Source: Isoetes taiwanensis (Eukaryota > Streptophyta > Lycopodiopsida > Isoetales > Isoetaceae). From it: 64,000 bases of DNA. This document shows positions 1-12,604 of this stretch, piece after piece (positions within the stretch are counted from its first letter, which is position 1; every line of letters starts with the position of its first letter). The notes beneath the pieces were generated by a model, which saw only the letters and a list, made by a program, of their open reading frames with translations, had not been told where the DNA came from and searched no databases. The translations under genes and the position numbers were made by a program. Location: positions 810,501 through 874,500 of the forward strand of contig JAJEKV010000134.1 in NCBI GenBank assembly GCA_021234155.1. Direction: 5' to 3'.

Positions 1-2420
1 CATTAGGTTAGATAGAGGAGGAGAGTATTTATCTGGTCAATTTGAGTCTTTTTGCAAAAACAGAGGAATTAGAAGGCAATTGACATGTAGGCACACTCCA
101 CAACAAAATGGCATTGCTGAAAGGAAAAATAGGACTTTGCTTGATGCAGTAAGGTCGATGTTAAAATTCTCAGGTTTGACAAATAAACTATGGGAAGAAG
201 CATTAAGGACAGCAGCTTATATCCAAAATAGACTTCCAAGCTCAAGCCTAAAAGGTAACATTCCAGAGCTGATATGGTCCAGAAATAAGGCAAATGTAGA
301 TTACAATATGCTCAGGTCATATGGCTGTTTGGGGTATATCCATGTACCAAAAGAACTAAGGCAGAAGTTGGACAATAAAGCAGAAATTGGCTTTTTAGTA
401 GGGTATGACGAGCAAAGCAAAGGTTATAGAATGTTTATACCTGAGCTAAATAAAATTGTAATACGCAGAGACATTGTGTTTGACGAGCACACTCATTACA
501 AAGATAGGCAGAAATTAAAGCAAAGCAAGCATAAACAAGGAAATGAAACAGTTACAGGTTTCAAAAACATTGAAGATGAGGATGATCATGACAAGAATAA
601 TGAAGCTGAGGTCAATATGGAAGAAAAACCAGCATATGTAAATGAGGAGCAGGAAAACATTGAAGGTAATGATGAGCCTGAAGTACAGCAGAATAAAATA
701 AGGAAAAGAAAGTCACAAGTTGAAAGATTGAGAGAAAATCTGCAAATTAATGAAGGTGAATATGGCAGGTTAGAAAGTGGGAAAAGCAAAAGAATTGAAA
801 AGTTAACTAAAATACCAGATCAAGAACAGATACTGGCCATACTTAAAGATTATGTTGTTCCAACTTCATATGAGGAAGCAATAAGTAGTACTGAGAAAGA
901 ACAGTGGACGAAAGCAATGGAGGAGGAGATAAAGTCCTTTAAAGACACTGGAACATTTGCTGTTGTAGAAAAACCAGAAAATACAAATATTGTGGGAAAT
1001 AAGTGGATATACAGAATTAAAGTCAATAGTGATGGCACAAAAAGATTTAAGGCAAGATTAGTGGCTCAGGGCTTCTCACAGAAGAAAGGAAAAGACTATA
1101 ATGAAATTTTTTCTCCAGTGGTTAAGCTAACCAGTCTAAGAGTACTTTTGGCCATAGCAAATGCATTAAATTTGGAGTTACACCATATGGATGTTAAAAC
1201 TGCTTTTCTAAATGCAGAGTTAAAGGAAAATATTTACATGAAGCAACCTGCAGGTTATGAAGAAAATAATTCAAATGTTTGAAGACTCAAAAGAGCAGTA
1301 TATGGACTAAGGCAATCTCCTCGTGAATGGTATTTCTGCATTGACAGTTTCCTAAGAGGTTAAGGTTTTGAAAGGTTAAAAAATGATGGAAATTTGTACA
1401 AATTCAGAGATGGAGAAAATTTTTGTTTCATTGCACTATATGTAGATGATTGCATAATGATGTCAAATAGTCAGAATTGTTTGACAACTTGCAAAAATAT
1501 ATTGAAAAACAGATTTGAAATGACGGATTTGGGAGAATTGAAACAGTTCTTGGGAATTGAAGTGCTAAGAAACAGAGGTAAAAGGATTCTTTCATTGAAA
1601 CAAAGCAGGCATGTTGAAAATATGCTTAAAAGATTTTTTCTACAAGATGCCAAGGTGGCAAAAGTGCCTATTGCTGCAGGTCATAAGTTAACTGACAGTG
1701 ATCAAGGAAGTGAAGATGTAAAAGAAATGGAAAAAAATCCCATATAGAGAAATTGTTGGATGTTTGTTGTACTTAGCAAACAATACAAGGCCAGACATTA
1801 GTTATTCAGTAAACATTCCAAGCAGGTACTGCAACAGTCCAACAATAAGGCATTGGGAAGCAGCAAAACATGTGTTGAAATACTTGAAAGGCACAGCAAA
1901 TTATGGAATAACATTCACATCTGATGATTTGAATCTAAAGGGTTTTAGTGATGCAGATTGGGGAGGAGATAGAAGTACGAGAAAATCAATTTCAGGGTAT
2001 GTTGTGTTTCTTGGAGGAGGAGCAATAAACTGGAGAAGCAAGAAGCAGAAGGCAGTGGCCATGTCATCTGCAGAAGCAGAATATGCAGCCAGCTCATTAC
2101 TTTCTAAAGAGCTTGTTTGGTTGAGAAGATTACTAGAAGAACTTGGTTACAAGCAAAGACAACCAACTGAAATTATGACAGATAGCATGAGCTGTATGGA
2201 AATAGTGAAAAACCCAGTTCAACATGAAAGAACAAAGCATATCGAGCTAGATATGCATTTCATTAGGGACATGGCAGAGAAAGGTTATATTCAAATGAGC
2301 TACATTCACACAAATCTGCGAATAGCTGATATTTTTACTAAGGCATTAGTAGAGAGAAAGTTTACAGGATTCAGAAATAAATTAAATGTATTGGATCTGT
2401 GTGCTGAAGGAGGAGTGTAA
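1..2420 (+). mobile_element. Ty1/copia retrotransposon pol, 3' half, inactivated
   Basis: The 3' half of a copia polyprotein, entering the window inside integrase. The first residues carry the second catalytic Asp (DRGGEY), followed by TPQQNGIAERKN with the catalytic Glu. Reverse transcriptase starts near 1000 (NKWIYRIK, ARLVAQGFSQ, HMDVKTAFLN) and has its active site YVDDC near 1440-1455. Copia RNase H follows from about 1935 (FSDADWGGD, SSAEAEYAA) and ends with the tail DIFTKALVERKF. Three lesions break the frame: a TGA at about 1280, a TAA at about 1361, and a frame change near 1745 between the RT thumb and RNase H. Integrase-RT-RNase H is the copia order, so the class call is firm. The copy cannot be active without read-through and frameshifting. 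The 5' part lies outside the window; the copia gag at 55 kb is a different copy. Confidence 0.95.
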
Positions 2421-2990
2421 AATATTGTACAATATGTTGGTGTTTCATCACACAGCTCCAGAGATGCAATCATATAATGGGTACAGAGATGCTGCAATCA
2501 TGAATGGTCAGATTAAAAGATAGACCTTAGATCAAGCAGTTTAGACTAATGGTCTATATCTTGTGAAGGTTGAAATATGATATACCATTTTTTTGTGGTT
2601 CAAATGATAGTGAATATCATTGTTAACGGTTGAATATTAAACAATGGTTAAACCATTGACATGCAGAATATTTCAGATAAGCTCGATGGAGCCAAAAGGG
2701 ATTCAAAATAGAATCTCCTATCTGCCAGGAGATTTGAGCACGACCTGAGCGGTCGGGTCCGGCATTATAAAACCAACATGTACAGTTGATCGTAAACATA
2801 GTTCGCAGTTAGGGTTGTTTGCTACGAACTCTATTTCAAAAGCAGGGTTATACATGACTTCGTAATTCATAAATTGCTATTGCATTGTAAAGCAAATATT
2901 AGAAGGTTGAGAATGTGTGAAAAGTGTTAGGCAGAATAAACCTGTACCAAGAAAGCTAGCCATCCTCTTCCCGCTAGTGGAATACTATAG
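2416..2990 (+). repeat. 3' LTR of the copia element (right border uncertain)
   Basis: The pol stop overlaps a purine-rich stretch (GAAGGAGGAG) followed at once by TGTAAAATATTG. This is the expected polypurine tract and TG start of a 3' LTR. A TATA-like TATAAAA lies at about 2765, just after a GC-rich block (CCTGAGCGGTCGGGTCC) that has a counterpart in the copia LTR at 54.7 kb. I could not fix the closing CA; the right border is a guess between about 2900 and 3000. Confidence 0.6.
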
Positions 2991-3648
2991 GTGTGCATTC
3001 AAAAGCACTTCCACCTAGAGCTCCCTGCAACCCTGCTCCTGCAATGCCAAATCAGAAGTACTATAGGCCATGCTCTCCCTTTCCGCGTGAAGCTACAAGT
3101 AAAGACTCATATCTCAGACAATCACGGATACTATAGAAGAAAGCATGTCACATTTCCAAGAAACACCACCCAAGTAGCAGCCTCCAGCAAGAAACTGCAT
3201 CCCAAAGAGATAGGTAGACAAACACAAACCTGGAGAGACTAGGCAACCAGTCTGCCATGGGCCTCCTGTCCCGTATAGACAAACCGAAAGAGTAACATCC
3301 CCTGATCTGCTATGCCATACTCTAACTCCCTCTCCAGCTGGGATGGAGGAGGGAAAGGATGAACTAAGAGCACTATTGTGCTGCACTAGCATCCCTAAGA
3401 ACCGTGAGTAAACTGGGTACACAATGTCATGATTGAAGGCGCCTCCGCATATCAGCGTCCTCCACATCAAGGCCTAGCATGAACTGCACCCATCCGAAGG
3501 AATCACACCTGTTAGTGCCAAAATTTCCCTTTCTCTGTTCCCAAACATTCGTTTTCTCACAGGTTCGTTCCGGCGCCCCGTTCTTCCCGGCGCCCCCTTT
3601 TCTGCTAGCATCTTTTCTTGTCTTTTTGCTGCTTCAATCCCTTTCCAG
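2991..3648. other. Intergenic, no recognisable gene
   Basis: Only overlapping low-quality open frames on both strands; none shows a domain, coiled coil or codon pattern I trust. It leads into the zinc-finger ORF and could hold its 5' leader. Confidence 0.5.
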
Positions 3649-5050
3649 ATGGCGCAGAGTCTTAAAACCTCGTTGGGCGAGAACTTCCAGGTTGAAGCAA
3701 ATTCGGCTTTTGTGTTCCCTATGAACAATCCCTTGCAAGAAGAGTCTCTTGATTCGGAGGTGGACTCCCCTCCTGGTGAGGCTTTTGCAGGTGAGGGTTT
3801 TGGGACAGCTGCAGGCGCAGGTGTGGAACCGGAATCTGTTCGTGCTAAGCTCATTGTTGAAGCTTCTCGTATATTCCCAAATATTTGGGGGGTCGCAGAT
3901 GCCTGCGAAAATTCTGTTCCAGTGCCTCTAGAACCCAAATTAGAGGATGTTGATTGCAAGGATGCAGAAATTTATGCAGCGATGCCGTGGAAAACCCTCC
4001 TTGGGAGAATGCCGGAAACATGGCAGAATTTCCCAACTGGAAATTCGATGCGGGTGATGGTCGGTGGTACTGCCAATTCAACAACTGTGATCGCAGTTAC
4101 TCCAAGAAGTGGGATTTGGAAATCCACAGGTTAGCCAAGCACAGCATGACCGGGGATTACAAGCTGCCAACAGCAAATCGGGGAAGGAAACCAAATGCCC
4201 CTGAGTTAGCCAAGAAGAAGAGGGATTTTGAAATGGTGAAGCTGCAGCGGAGTGTAGATGAGGATTACCTTTGGCATCACAACCTGAGACGGATTTTGGC
4301 AAGGGCCAGGCGCAGGGCCGAAGCTATGGCAGAGGAGCAAATAGAGCATGGGATTCTTGAACCGGCAAACAAGGCTGCTTGGGTCATTCAGCAAGTGGAG
4401 ATAAGGCGAATGGTGGAGGAGAGTTTGGAGGATCAGAAGAAGGCAGCAATAAGAAATAACATTGCCAGAAGGTTCAATGTTACGGTTGAAGAGTTGAGGG
4501 CCGACATGTCTTTGGTTAGAGAGCAGGAATAGGTCGACCGAGATGATTTCAGTATCGAAGCTGCACAAGCAGAAGGGGAATTTGCATCCCCCCTCTCAAG
4601 AAACCAAGCAAGCTCCCGGTCAGGAGCTTTCCGAAAACACCGAGGAAAAAGAGGGGTGCAAATAAAACAGAGGATTGCATAGCTCCTAATCACATTGTTT
4701 TTGAGACGTCCAGCTACATTCAGGGTCTGCACGATGCTATTCAAACAGCCGGTCTTCCGGACCCTTGTGCTTCATCGGAAGAGGAAGGGACAATTATTGA
4801 GATTCCCATGATGCATAGACTGGAGGCCACATTTCTTGATTCTGTTTTTGCTTACCAATCAGGCCTTGTTTCTAGGAATTGGACCTGTAATTTTACATTC
4901 AAGTATCCATTGAATGTAAGGAAGAAATCGGCAGCATCTGAATTTCGGATCTATGGCAATTTTGCCCAGGATTTTATGACAGTGCCCAGTGTAGGAGACG
5001 ATGTGGACTGCAGAATCAACGAGGAATGCGTTGGTGCCTATCTTCTGTAA
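3649..5050 (+). pseudogene. Broken C2H2 zinc-finger ORF of unknown origin
   Basis: Three open segments follow each other on the plus strand in three frames. The first (3649-about 4000) starts MAQSLKTSLGEN and is acidic. The second (to 4532) contains one classical C2H2 finger, WYCQFNNCDRSYSKKW followed by DLEIHRLAKH, spaced C-x4-C-x12-H-x4-H at about 4055-4135. After it comes a basic, Ala/Arg/Glu-rich, probably helical stretch. The third (about 4625-5050) runs from a Lys/Arg-rich stretch through PRKKRGANKTEDC to GAYLL. The frame changes near 3960-4010 and near 4530-4620 have no convincing splice sites, so I read this as a degenerate gene. Single-finger proteins with charged helices occur both as host regulators and as transposon-carried ORFs; I do not recognise the family. 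Repeat R1 begins 200 bp downstream, so this may be cargo of a retroelement (inference). Confidence 0.5.
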
Positions 5051-5244
5051 GTTCAGAATTGAGTTTTTTTTTTGGTTTCACAATATCATTCAATGACTGC
5101 ACAATGCCCTTCACAGAGCCTTAATACATGCCATCCCGCAGAACAAGAGGTCCCAACATGTTTTCATCCATCCCGCGACCTTCGGCCTGTTCTTGCAAAA
5201 CTGTTTGGAGGGTCAATCAGGTGCATATGAAATGTTCGGTAATC

Positions 5245-6420
5245 TAATCCCACCCAAACCTTTTAGCAGGAGCAGCTGAGCGCCCAAGTACCTGGAACTG
5301 TTGCTAAACACCCCAGTTGTTGCTGAACACCAGATTACTGAGAGATGGAGGCGCCTCATGACAATGGATCAAGTCGAAACTCGGGTTAGTAGATAATCTA
5401 GTTGATATCTCTAAGGCTAGCATTTCAGTTAAGTTCTTTGAGTCTTCTTTGGTTGTTCTTACTTAGCATTAACCCTTCTTTGATATTTAGGATTTACATT
5501 TTGATTATGGATTATGTTTATTATGGATGGATGGACGTGTTATGAAAGTAGCTCTGTTAAACTTCCGTAAAGCAGGGATTAGAGGGGGGTAGAGACCTCT
5601 GTGCCTTATGCTTTAGTATACTCCTAGTAGCTCCTTTAATTCCCAGTTGTTGCGGCCTGTGCACAAGAGACCACCGGGTCATGGATGCTATGGGATTGCT
5701 TAGCACCAGAGAAGGGACGCAGTGGTGAAGTGGGGGTGGGGTCTTGCATGAACATACAAGGCTCCTGGGACTCCTACAGTGGGCTAGGCCTGATAGACGG
5801 TCACGTAGAGGGCCGGGTATGGGTCTGACACTCCCTGGGTGCAGAGGTGTGACCCGTATAGGGCACCCTGTACTTTGAGTAGATTTAGGGTGAGTAAGTT
5901 GGGTATGGATGCGGGGGTCGCTGATGCGGCACGTATTCTCTAGCTCACCCATGGAGCCACTGTGATCCTGGAAGGGGACACTTCCCTGACCTGCCTCATC
6001 GGACCAGGGCGTCATGAACCCTGGAGTAGGCTCGAAGGGTGATACCTTGAGTCTGCGTCTCTGGAAGGCTATAGTGATGCCATAGCATGATTCGACTCAT
6101 CTGCAAAGTGTGCACAGGAGGGGCGGATGGAGTGGACAACCCTAGCCGATGTTCTATGCCAGCCAACGCCATGCGAAGATTCGGTCTGCTGATCTCTTGA
6201 GACCTAGCCGTCAGTCGATCCTCACTGGAGTCTGAGCCGGGGTAGAACCATGGGTTTGGGGTGTCTTTCCTAGTATTAAATGCATCTTCTTGTTGTTGTC
6301 AGTTGGATGGACATACCACCCTTCGTGGTGGTATTTTATGATATGATTATGCTGTGTGCTAACCTTGTATTCACGCTTCCGCGACATAGGAGCCCCATTG
6401 AAGGCGTGGGCCGAATGACC
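5245..6420 (+). repeat. Dispersed repeat R1, copy A
   Basis: From AGGAGCAGCTGAGCG onward this matches the last 740 bases of the window (63260-64000) in the same order and orientation. Shared blocks include CGAAACTCGGGTTAGT, GGGCCGGGTATGGGTCTGAC and GATGCGGGGGTCGCTGATGC. The minus-strand ORF seen in both copies (Gly/Pro/Ser-rich, GELENTCRISDPRI) is probably a by-product, since no domain is visible. Copy B follows a gypsy-type pol remnant, so R1 may be part of an LTR or 3' region of that element. The right end of copy A is not defined. Confidence 0.75.
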
Positions 6421-6569
6421 CCTCTGTGTCCTTCACTCGAGCATCTTTCTATAGATGGCCCGAGTTAGACGGATGGCCCTGCTCGTGGCGAGTGGGTTGC
6501 CATGGGAGGGGAACGTCCCCGTATGTATACGTCCGAGTGACGTATATGTTCAGGGAGCGTCACAATATC

Positions 6570-9240
6570 TGGCCTAGATCTGACTGAATGCTGGGCAACT
6601 CTGGAAAGTGTGAGATTCATCCTCAATGGCACCCGTTTGACAAAGAATCGACAGAGCTGTCCCCGGGCGGGGCTCCCCAATCCACCGCGTCTGCCTCGTC
6701 GCGCGGAGATGGTGGCACCTTTGTCGCGAATGGAGGCAATGACTCGCGCTTTTCGGGGGCAGGCCGGGAACGCAGTAGAGCCTGCGCCCCGCCAATCTTG
6801 GGGTTGATGTGCTCCTTGTAATGGGCCGTTTTGACCTGCTCTAGAGCGCCGGGGTCCCAGAGCTTGCCAAGGAAGCAAGCGTCCAGGTATTCCCGCAGGC
6901 TGTCACGATCGGCCTCTGTGTCCACCTGCACGCATCTGTGCTCCTGCACGTTCCATCTGGCGAACCACTGATCTCTCTTACCCCGCCAACATGCCTGAGC
7001 CAAGGGCCCATTGCCACAAGTGTAAGCTGTGCGGGGAGCCGAGCATCACCCATATTAACCACTTTCTAAAAGTAGACGATGTGTCTATCAAGGGCTGCCC
7101 ACGCAAGCGGCGGAATCGATTTCACCTGCAATGTAATCTGATAGGGGACTGAAGGTTTCATCCCAAGTGCCCGTGCCAAAAATGCCTTACGCGATTCTCC
7201 AAGTCATTCCAGTGTCGCCAAAGACGACCGGCCCCAAACCTCGACCCGTCTGCAAGGACGAAGCTCGACTAACGCCCAAACAGATGTGATCGATGGCCCC
7301 AATCATAGAGCTCTGCCAGTGACTCAAGGTTCTCGCATGGCATAAAGCGCTTTCCAGCCTGCTGTCACCCGCAAGCGGATGGACGTCTCCCAACAGAGCG
7401 AGGAGGGGAACTCAAGCCCTAGGTACTTGTAGGTGGGCGTGACCTCCACAGGCTGTCCTCGATATGTGACTGCAGGAGACGTGGGGTGGCGTGAAGAGGA
7501 TATGAGAACCACCCTGGTCTTGGCCAGATTCACGTGCATGTCTGTAGCCTGGCAGAATGTGTCTAGGGCATCCAGATGAGACTGCATAGCTTCTGGGGTG
7601 TGAGCCAGAAGGTCAACATCGTCCGCATAGATGAGCTGGCGGATGACCTGGTGCAAAAGCTGTATGCCATCCCCCCCATGCTCAATAAGCCAGGGCTCTA
7701 ACTGGTCAATGTAGAGGCCAAAAAGTGTTGGTGAGAGGGGGCAGCCCTGCCGGACTCCGATACTACTGATGAATGCTTGGCCCGTCGGTTGCATCCTGCC
7801 AAAACAACTCTCATACAGCCTGTATATGGCATTCCTCACAGGCAGCAGCAGCCCCAGTTGACGCAGTTTAGCCCATAGCTTTTCCCGAGGGACCGTATCG
7901 AAAGCCTTCGCGAAGTCTACAAAGCAGCAATACAAGTCATGCCGATGGTTTCGGCTGTTTTCAATCAGTGCCCGCAGTGTAAAGATATGGTCAATCGTTG
8001 AGTGGCGGGGTCTCAAACCTGCTTGTGTGAGGGCTCGCACATCTGCTGCCTCTGCCCAGCGGGTCAACTGCTGCTCAAGAATGCCAGCCAACAGTTTGGC
8101 AAATACTGAGCTGACCATGATCGTCCGGTAATTGGCCGGATAGTGGAGGTCGCCCGCCTTGTGAATGGGGACAACCCTGCTTGTGGTCCATTGTCGGGAG
8201 AAACCTTCCTGCAATGCTCTCTTGAACAGGGTAGTGAGGATCGGCACCGGCCAATGCCCCTCGCCCATTTGAGTAACTTCAGCCGCATCTTGTGAGGTCA
8301 CCGCCTTCCCATTAGCCAGTCGTTGTAGGCCCTCCACAACATCCTCCTCCGCGAGAACCAATGGGGGGCCATCCTGTGGGGGTATGGGCGACTGCGTCCC
8401 CTCGGTGCTTTAAAAATCGCCCCCTCCCCTGGCCGTGGTGATGTCCCCCAGCAGAGGCGGGCTTGCCTTCGAAGCACTCTGCGCCAAAAGGTTCGAGGAT
8501 AAGTGTCCAGCAGGCCGAACATCTCTCCCTGGTGCCTGGCAAGGTACCGCACCTTTGTCTCCTTTCGGATAGGCGACATCATCGTGTGGTGACACGAAGC
8601 GGGTACCGGATCCGAATGTGACGCGAGCCGGCACTTGCGTTTTTTACACTCCGCATCAAACCACCGGTTACGCGAAAAGGTTGCTGCCCCTGGAGCGGCT
8701 ACGCGAGGGGGTCTCAAAACACTGTCCGCGATCCCGTAATAGCTTCGATCCAACCTGGTCTGCATCTGCCGCTCTAGTGTGGGGGTCCGCGTAATTGCCG
8801 GCAAAGCGTCCATGAGCATCTGCCAGTAGTCCTCTCACCGCTCATAATCCAACAAGGCCCGAGGATGGCGAGGGGCTGGCATAGTGGGGGTTCTGGCGGC
8901 TTGCCAAGTCATGTCCAAATAGAGTGGGAGGTGATCTGAGTCGATCTCCTCATCCCGACTGTCAGTGCCCACCCGGAAATGACTGATGAGATGCATATCT
9001 TGCGCAACTACGAGCACATAGTCCACCACACTAGACCCTCCCCTCTGTCTACAGGTGCACTTGCGAGAAGCGGGCCACTGTGACAGCAGGCCATTGCAAA
9101 TTATCAAGTCAAAAATATCGCATAGCAGGAGCAACTGTCTGCCAAAGCGAGTGATTTGGCTGTCATCCGATCCTTGTGGCCAGGTTGCCTATGCGGGGCG
9201 TAGCTGCAGGACATCGTCAGCGAGGGGGTCAAGTCTCATG
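6570..9240 (-). mobile_element. LINE (non-LTR retrotransposon) family L, decayed, 5'-truncated
   Basis: Reads from high to low coordinates. At 9200-8835 is the C-terminal part of an endonuclease domain (SSVVDYVLV, DSDHLPLYLD). A linker follows to 8300. Reverse transcriptase is at 8361-7324 with NYRTIMVSSVFAKLLAGI, FVDFAKAFDTVPREKLW, GVRQGCPLSPTLFGLYID and active site YADD near 7630. After further frame breaks comes a C-terminal region (LEQVKTAHYKEHINP near 6830; GAIEDESHTFQSCPAF near 6600). The same C-terminal signature is seen in the LINE copies at 30-34 kb, 44-45 kb and 47 kb, so all are one family, called L here. Stops and frameshifts make it inactive. No complete 3' end or tail was recognised. 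Confidence 0.9.
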
Positions 9241-10370
9241 GGCAATGGCTAGAATAGAGATAAAGGGCAAGCAAAGCGAGAAGTGTACAGAGATAATAGA
9301 TGGAAAAGAGGTAGTGATTTGAATGATAATGGGTGCAATGGATCTAAAGATGTGGCGGCTATAAGGAAGGCAAAGTGGATGTGGATGCTGACTGAACCAT
9401 GCAAGAGTCTTCAAGTTTCTAAAAATTCATCCAAAAAATCGTGAACATTGCACCAACCTGTGATGCCTTAATCGATGTAGCATGCTGAGTTGGTACTCTG
9501 TAACCCATAACTTAATCTGCTCACAGTTGTTCCTTCAGCAAAACTCCCCATTTGACCCTTATGTATGCAACACATTTCTGCAAGTATAATTGTTGTGCTC
9601 AAATGCAATAAAGATGCTGGAAGCAAGGAAATGCTATGGTGGTGGAGTGTGATAGAGAAATGCATGAACAAATGCAAGTGGGGGTGGTATTACTTATGCA
9701 AAAACAAGATATGCCCTAATTAAATGCAATGAAGTTGTTGGCACCAAAAAGGTGGCCAACAAACCTTTACCTTTTTTATTCATAATATTTTTCAAATAAC
9801 ACAAGTTAACATCAAATTTACATTCCCTCTTTTGCACAAGTGAATCATAGTACTCATAATACATAGCAATAGATATTTGGCTAATATCATGCTCATATGG
9901 CAACTTCATGAAAACGTGATGATGGGCATAACGTGATAATTCTTTCACAAAATTACACTCTCTCCTTCGCATAGAGTAACAATAAAACTCATTATACATA
10001 GGTAGCGATATCTATTACAATTATGTTAGACATAATGACAAATTAGACATTGAAATGTTTGATATCGACGAGGTTATCTAACCAAATTCATATTTGTACT
10101 TATGTTCGGCAACGTCGAGCACCGTTACTAGATAACAGAGCAATGAAGACAATTCATATTTAAATTGTTGTATGAGTCCAACAATCTTACAATGCTCATC
10201 CCAATATATTGACAACGGCCTTATATCCTAGCAATGCTAGGCACCTTTTTTTCTTAGTGATTCTATATTGTAGATTGGAAGTTGTGATACCTCCTTTATT
10301 GTAATTTTTATTGCTATATATTCCATAGGAAACAAAGTAAGGTCACTACTCGTAAGCAGTTTTATAATGG
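9241..10370. other. AT-rich intergenic, nothing recognised
   Basis: Several short open frames occur on both strands, none with a recognisable motif. The segment is the 3' flank of the dioxygenase gene. Confidence 0.5.
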
Positions 10371-11828
10371 CTAAGCGAGTTTCACAGAACCTAGATTGGA
10401 CTGCATGGGAACTTGGAGCACTTCATGAAAATAGTTACCAAACAAGCATTCTTTGTACTTCGGTGGATGCTTCTCGTCCACAAACTCAGGCAATGGGCGT
10501 ACACGAAAATCAACAGGAGGTTGTAATAATGCATCAACAGTTATGCGGGTGTGCTTGGCATTCACGGTCACACGATGATCCACACTCTTATAGACTCCAT
10601 TTGTGAGAATCTAAAAGTTGCTAAAAGCATTAATAAAAAAGTAAATAAGAAAAATGCTCTATTTTTTTTGGCAAAGAGCTTGTTACCTCTAATTGATCTG
10701 CAACACTAACCGTTAGTGCCCCAGGATGAGGAACCAAAGGAACCCATTTGTTTTGGTGCCGAATTTGCAATCCTCCTACAAGGTCTTGAAGCAAGATTGT
10801 GAGACCACCAGGATCAGAGTGATTGCTCAATCCCATTACTAGATCAGGATTTGGGCATGGAGGATAATAGCTTAATCTGTAGGCCACATAGTTCAAATCA
10901 CCCATAGCATGGACAAAGGTGTTTGAATCTAAGCCTAGATATTCTGCTAGAACTTTAAGAAGCTCCCTTCCCAAATCAACAGCGTGGGATGCAAAGCCAT
11001 TAGCGATCTCCCTGTAAAGTTTTAGAAGCATTCCAAAGTTACCTAGAGCATATTATAAAAACAAAATGCGAAACAAATTATCACTTTCCCAGGTTGGAGG
11101 GAAGGAGAGGGGGCTAGAGAATTTCTTACTTGTAATGTGGAGGCTTCTCTGGCCATTGTTCATCTTTGGGAGCTGGGGTTATCGGGTGTTGGAAGTAATC
11201 ATGCCATTCCCATGTCTCTTCCTTGCTGGGCAAGAAACTGGTCCCATAACGGAATGGCTTAAACAACTCCTGGTCATAATATACGAGCTTGTCCTCAGTG
11301 CTGAGGTTGAAGAACGCATTAGACCAATCTAAGAGCCGCGTCATCGACTCTTGGGGCACACCGTGGTTGATAACCTGAGGAGACATTGCAGGAGGAGCAT
11401 GAAAGAAACGAATATGAAGAAGGCAATAAAAAAAAAAAAATCCTTAAATTTGTATTATGTAAAAGGGGGGGAAAATAATAGATTCAAACCCTAATTTTTG
11501 CCCTAATGTGTAATACCTGGAAGAATCCCCAGGTCCGGCAGGCGTCTCCAATATTTTTGACGATCTGGTGGCGCTGAGCTTTGGATCCTTGCAGTCCGGC
11601 GAGGTCGATGATGGGGATTTGAAGGCTAGAATCAATATCAGGGCCAACAGGGCGCTCTTGAGGCGGGCGCACGTAGATCGGCGGCACAGCGGTAAGCCCC
11701 TCATCCACCAGATGCTTGATTCCTTTGGCATAGTCTTGCAGCTTCAATCCTTCCTCCCTGCCCTTTCTCGCAAACGCTGGATGAATATTTGAGCCGGTTT
11801 TGAGCTTCGCAGCAGATGGTGCAGCCAT
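10371..11828 (-). CDS. 2-oxoglutarate/Fe(II)-dependent dioxygenase (plant DOXC type), 4 exons
   Basis: Exons by splice consensus: 11828-11517, 11374-11130, 11042-10687, 10610-10371. They sum to about 383 residues, normal for plant dioxygenases (350-380). Exon 1 starts MAAPSAAKLKTG and holds the N-terminal DIOX_N region (PIIDLAGLQG, TWGFFQ). Exon 2 continues VINHGVPQE. Exon 3 carries YRLSYYPPCPNPDL and the iron-binding H-x-D in SNHSDPGGLTILLQD. Exon 4 has the distal His in VDHRVTV and the 2-oxoglutarate Arg in HTRIT, where the usual R-x-S is R-x-T. The enzyme would couple 2-oxoglutarate decarboxylation to oxidation of a small molecule such as a flavonoid, hormone or alkaloid; substrate unknown. 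Oddity: exon 2 ends in phase 2, but exon 3 needs phase 1 to read GNFGMLLKLYREI, so the junction is off by one base. The gene may carry a frameshift, a sequencing error or unusual splicing. Introns are short (about 75-145 bp). Confidence 0.88.
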
Positions 11829-12516
11829 TTTTGTACTTTGTTGGATTCTCACAAGCAACCCTGAAGAATATGGTGAGTACCATGGATGAAATTGATCCTT
11901 CTTATAGCTTGCAGCTTTGGCGGTTACAAAAAAAAATGAATTTCAATTCCGTTGTGTATAAAGCTTGACCTTCAATGCTATGGCGGTTTAATAAGCACCA
12001 TCAATCTCACATGATCCCTGATTCTTCTTTGTAGCCTGTCATTCTTAATTTGTTTGAATGCATCTTGCAAAAATGTTCATTGCAAGATGTTTCTGTAATA
12101 TATTCTTAGTCTATTAGCTCTTTTGCTTATCCTGATTTTCAAAATTTAAAGCGAATTCTTAGCGATTCCCTTTAAGATAATTTGTTTTCTTCATAGCAAC
12201 ACGTTTGGTTTCCTTTGTGACATTTTTTTATTTGGAAGCTTTTCCTTAGAATCCCATCTGGTTCTTCGAATGGGTTCCCCTCCCATCATGTATGGTGGGA
12301 TGCCGAGTGTTAGCTCACTTTGTGGCATTCACTTTTGTGGCATTTCATCCAGAAACCTGACCTAAAGTTCTAATCTGCCAATAAAAAAGCATATAACCAT
12401 GTGCCCCCGTTGGTGATAGTGGTCACGAGGGATCATTTAGTTGGTTTAGAACTCCAAGTTGGTGCACAAATAAACTATTCGAGGATAGCACTTTAGCATA
12501 CTACAAACAATGAAGT
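11829..12516. other. Upstream region of the dioxygenase gene
   Basis: Presumed promoter and leader on the minus strand. No clear TATA box or known operator could be assigned. The rest is AT-rich and holds no gene. Confidence 0.4.
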
Positions 12517-12604
12517 GGCATTGGTTATACACCACTGTTTGCCCATAATATCATTATAATGGCATTGGTTATACACCACTGTTTGCCCATAATATCATTA
12601 TAAT
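12517..12604. repeat. Perfect 44-bp tandem duplication
   Basis: A unit beginning GGCATTGGTTATACACCACT and ending ATATCATTATAAT occurs twice head to tail without mismatch (12517-12560, 12561-12604). Identity implies a recent duplication. It abuts the CT-rich block. Confidence 0.95.

Noticed and set aside
5557-6015. Minus-strand ORF in repeat R1, conserved in copy B
   Set aside because: Length and conservation are explained by the DNA repeat; no domain seen and copy B breaks it.
9468-9999. Minus-strand open frames between the LINE and the dioxygenase
   Set aside because: Short, no motifs, composition like the surrounding AT-rich DNA.
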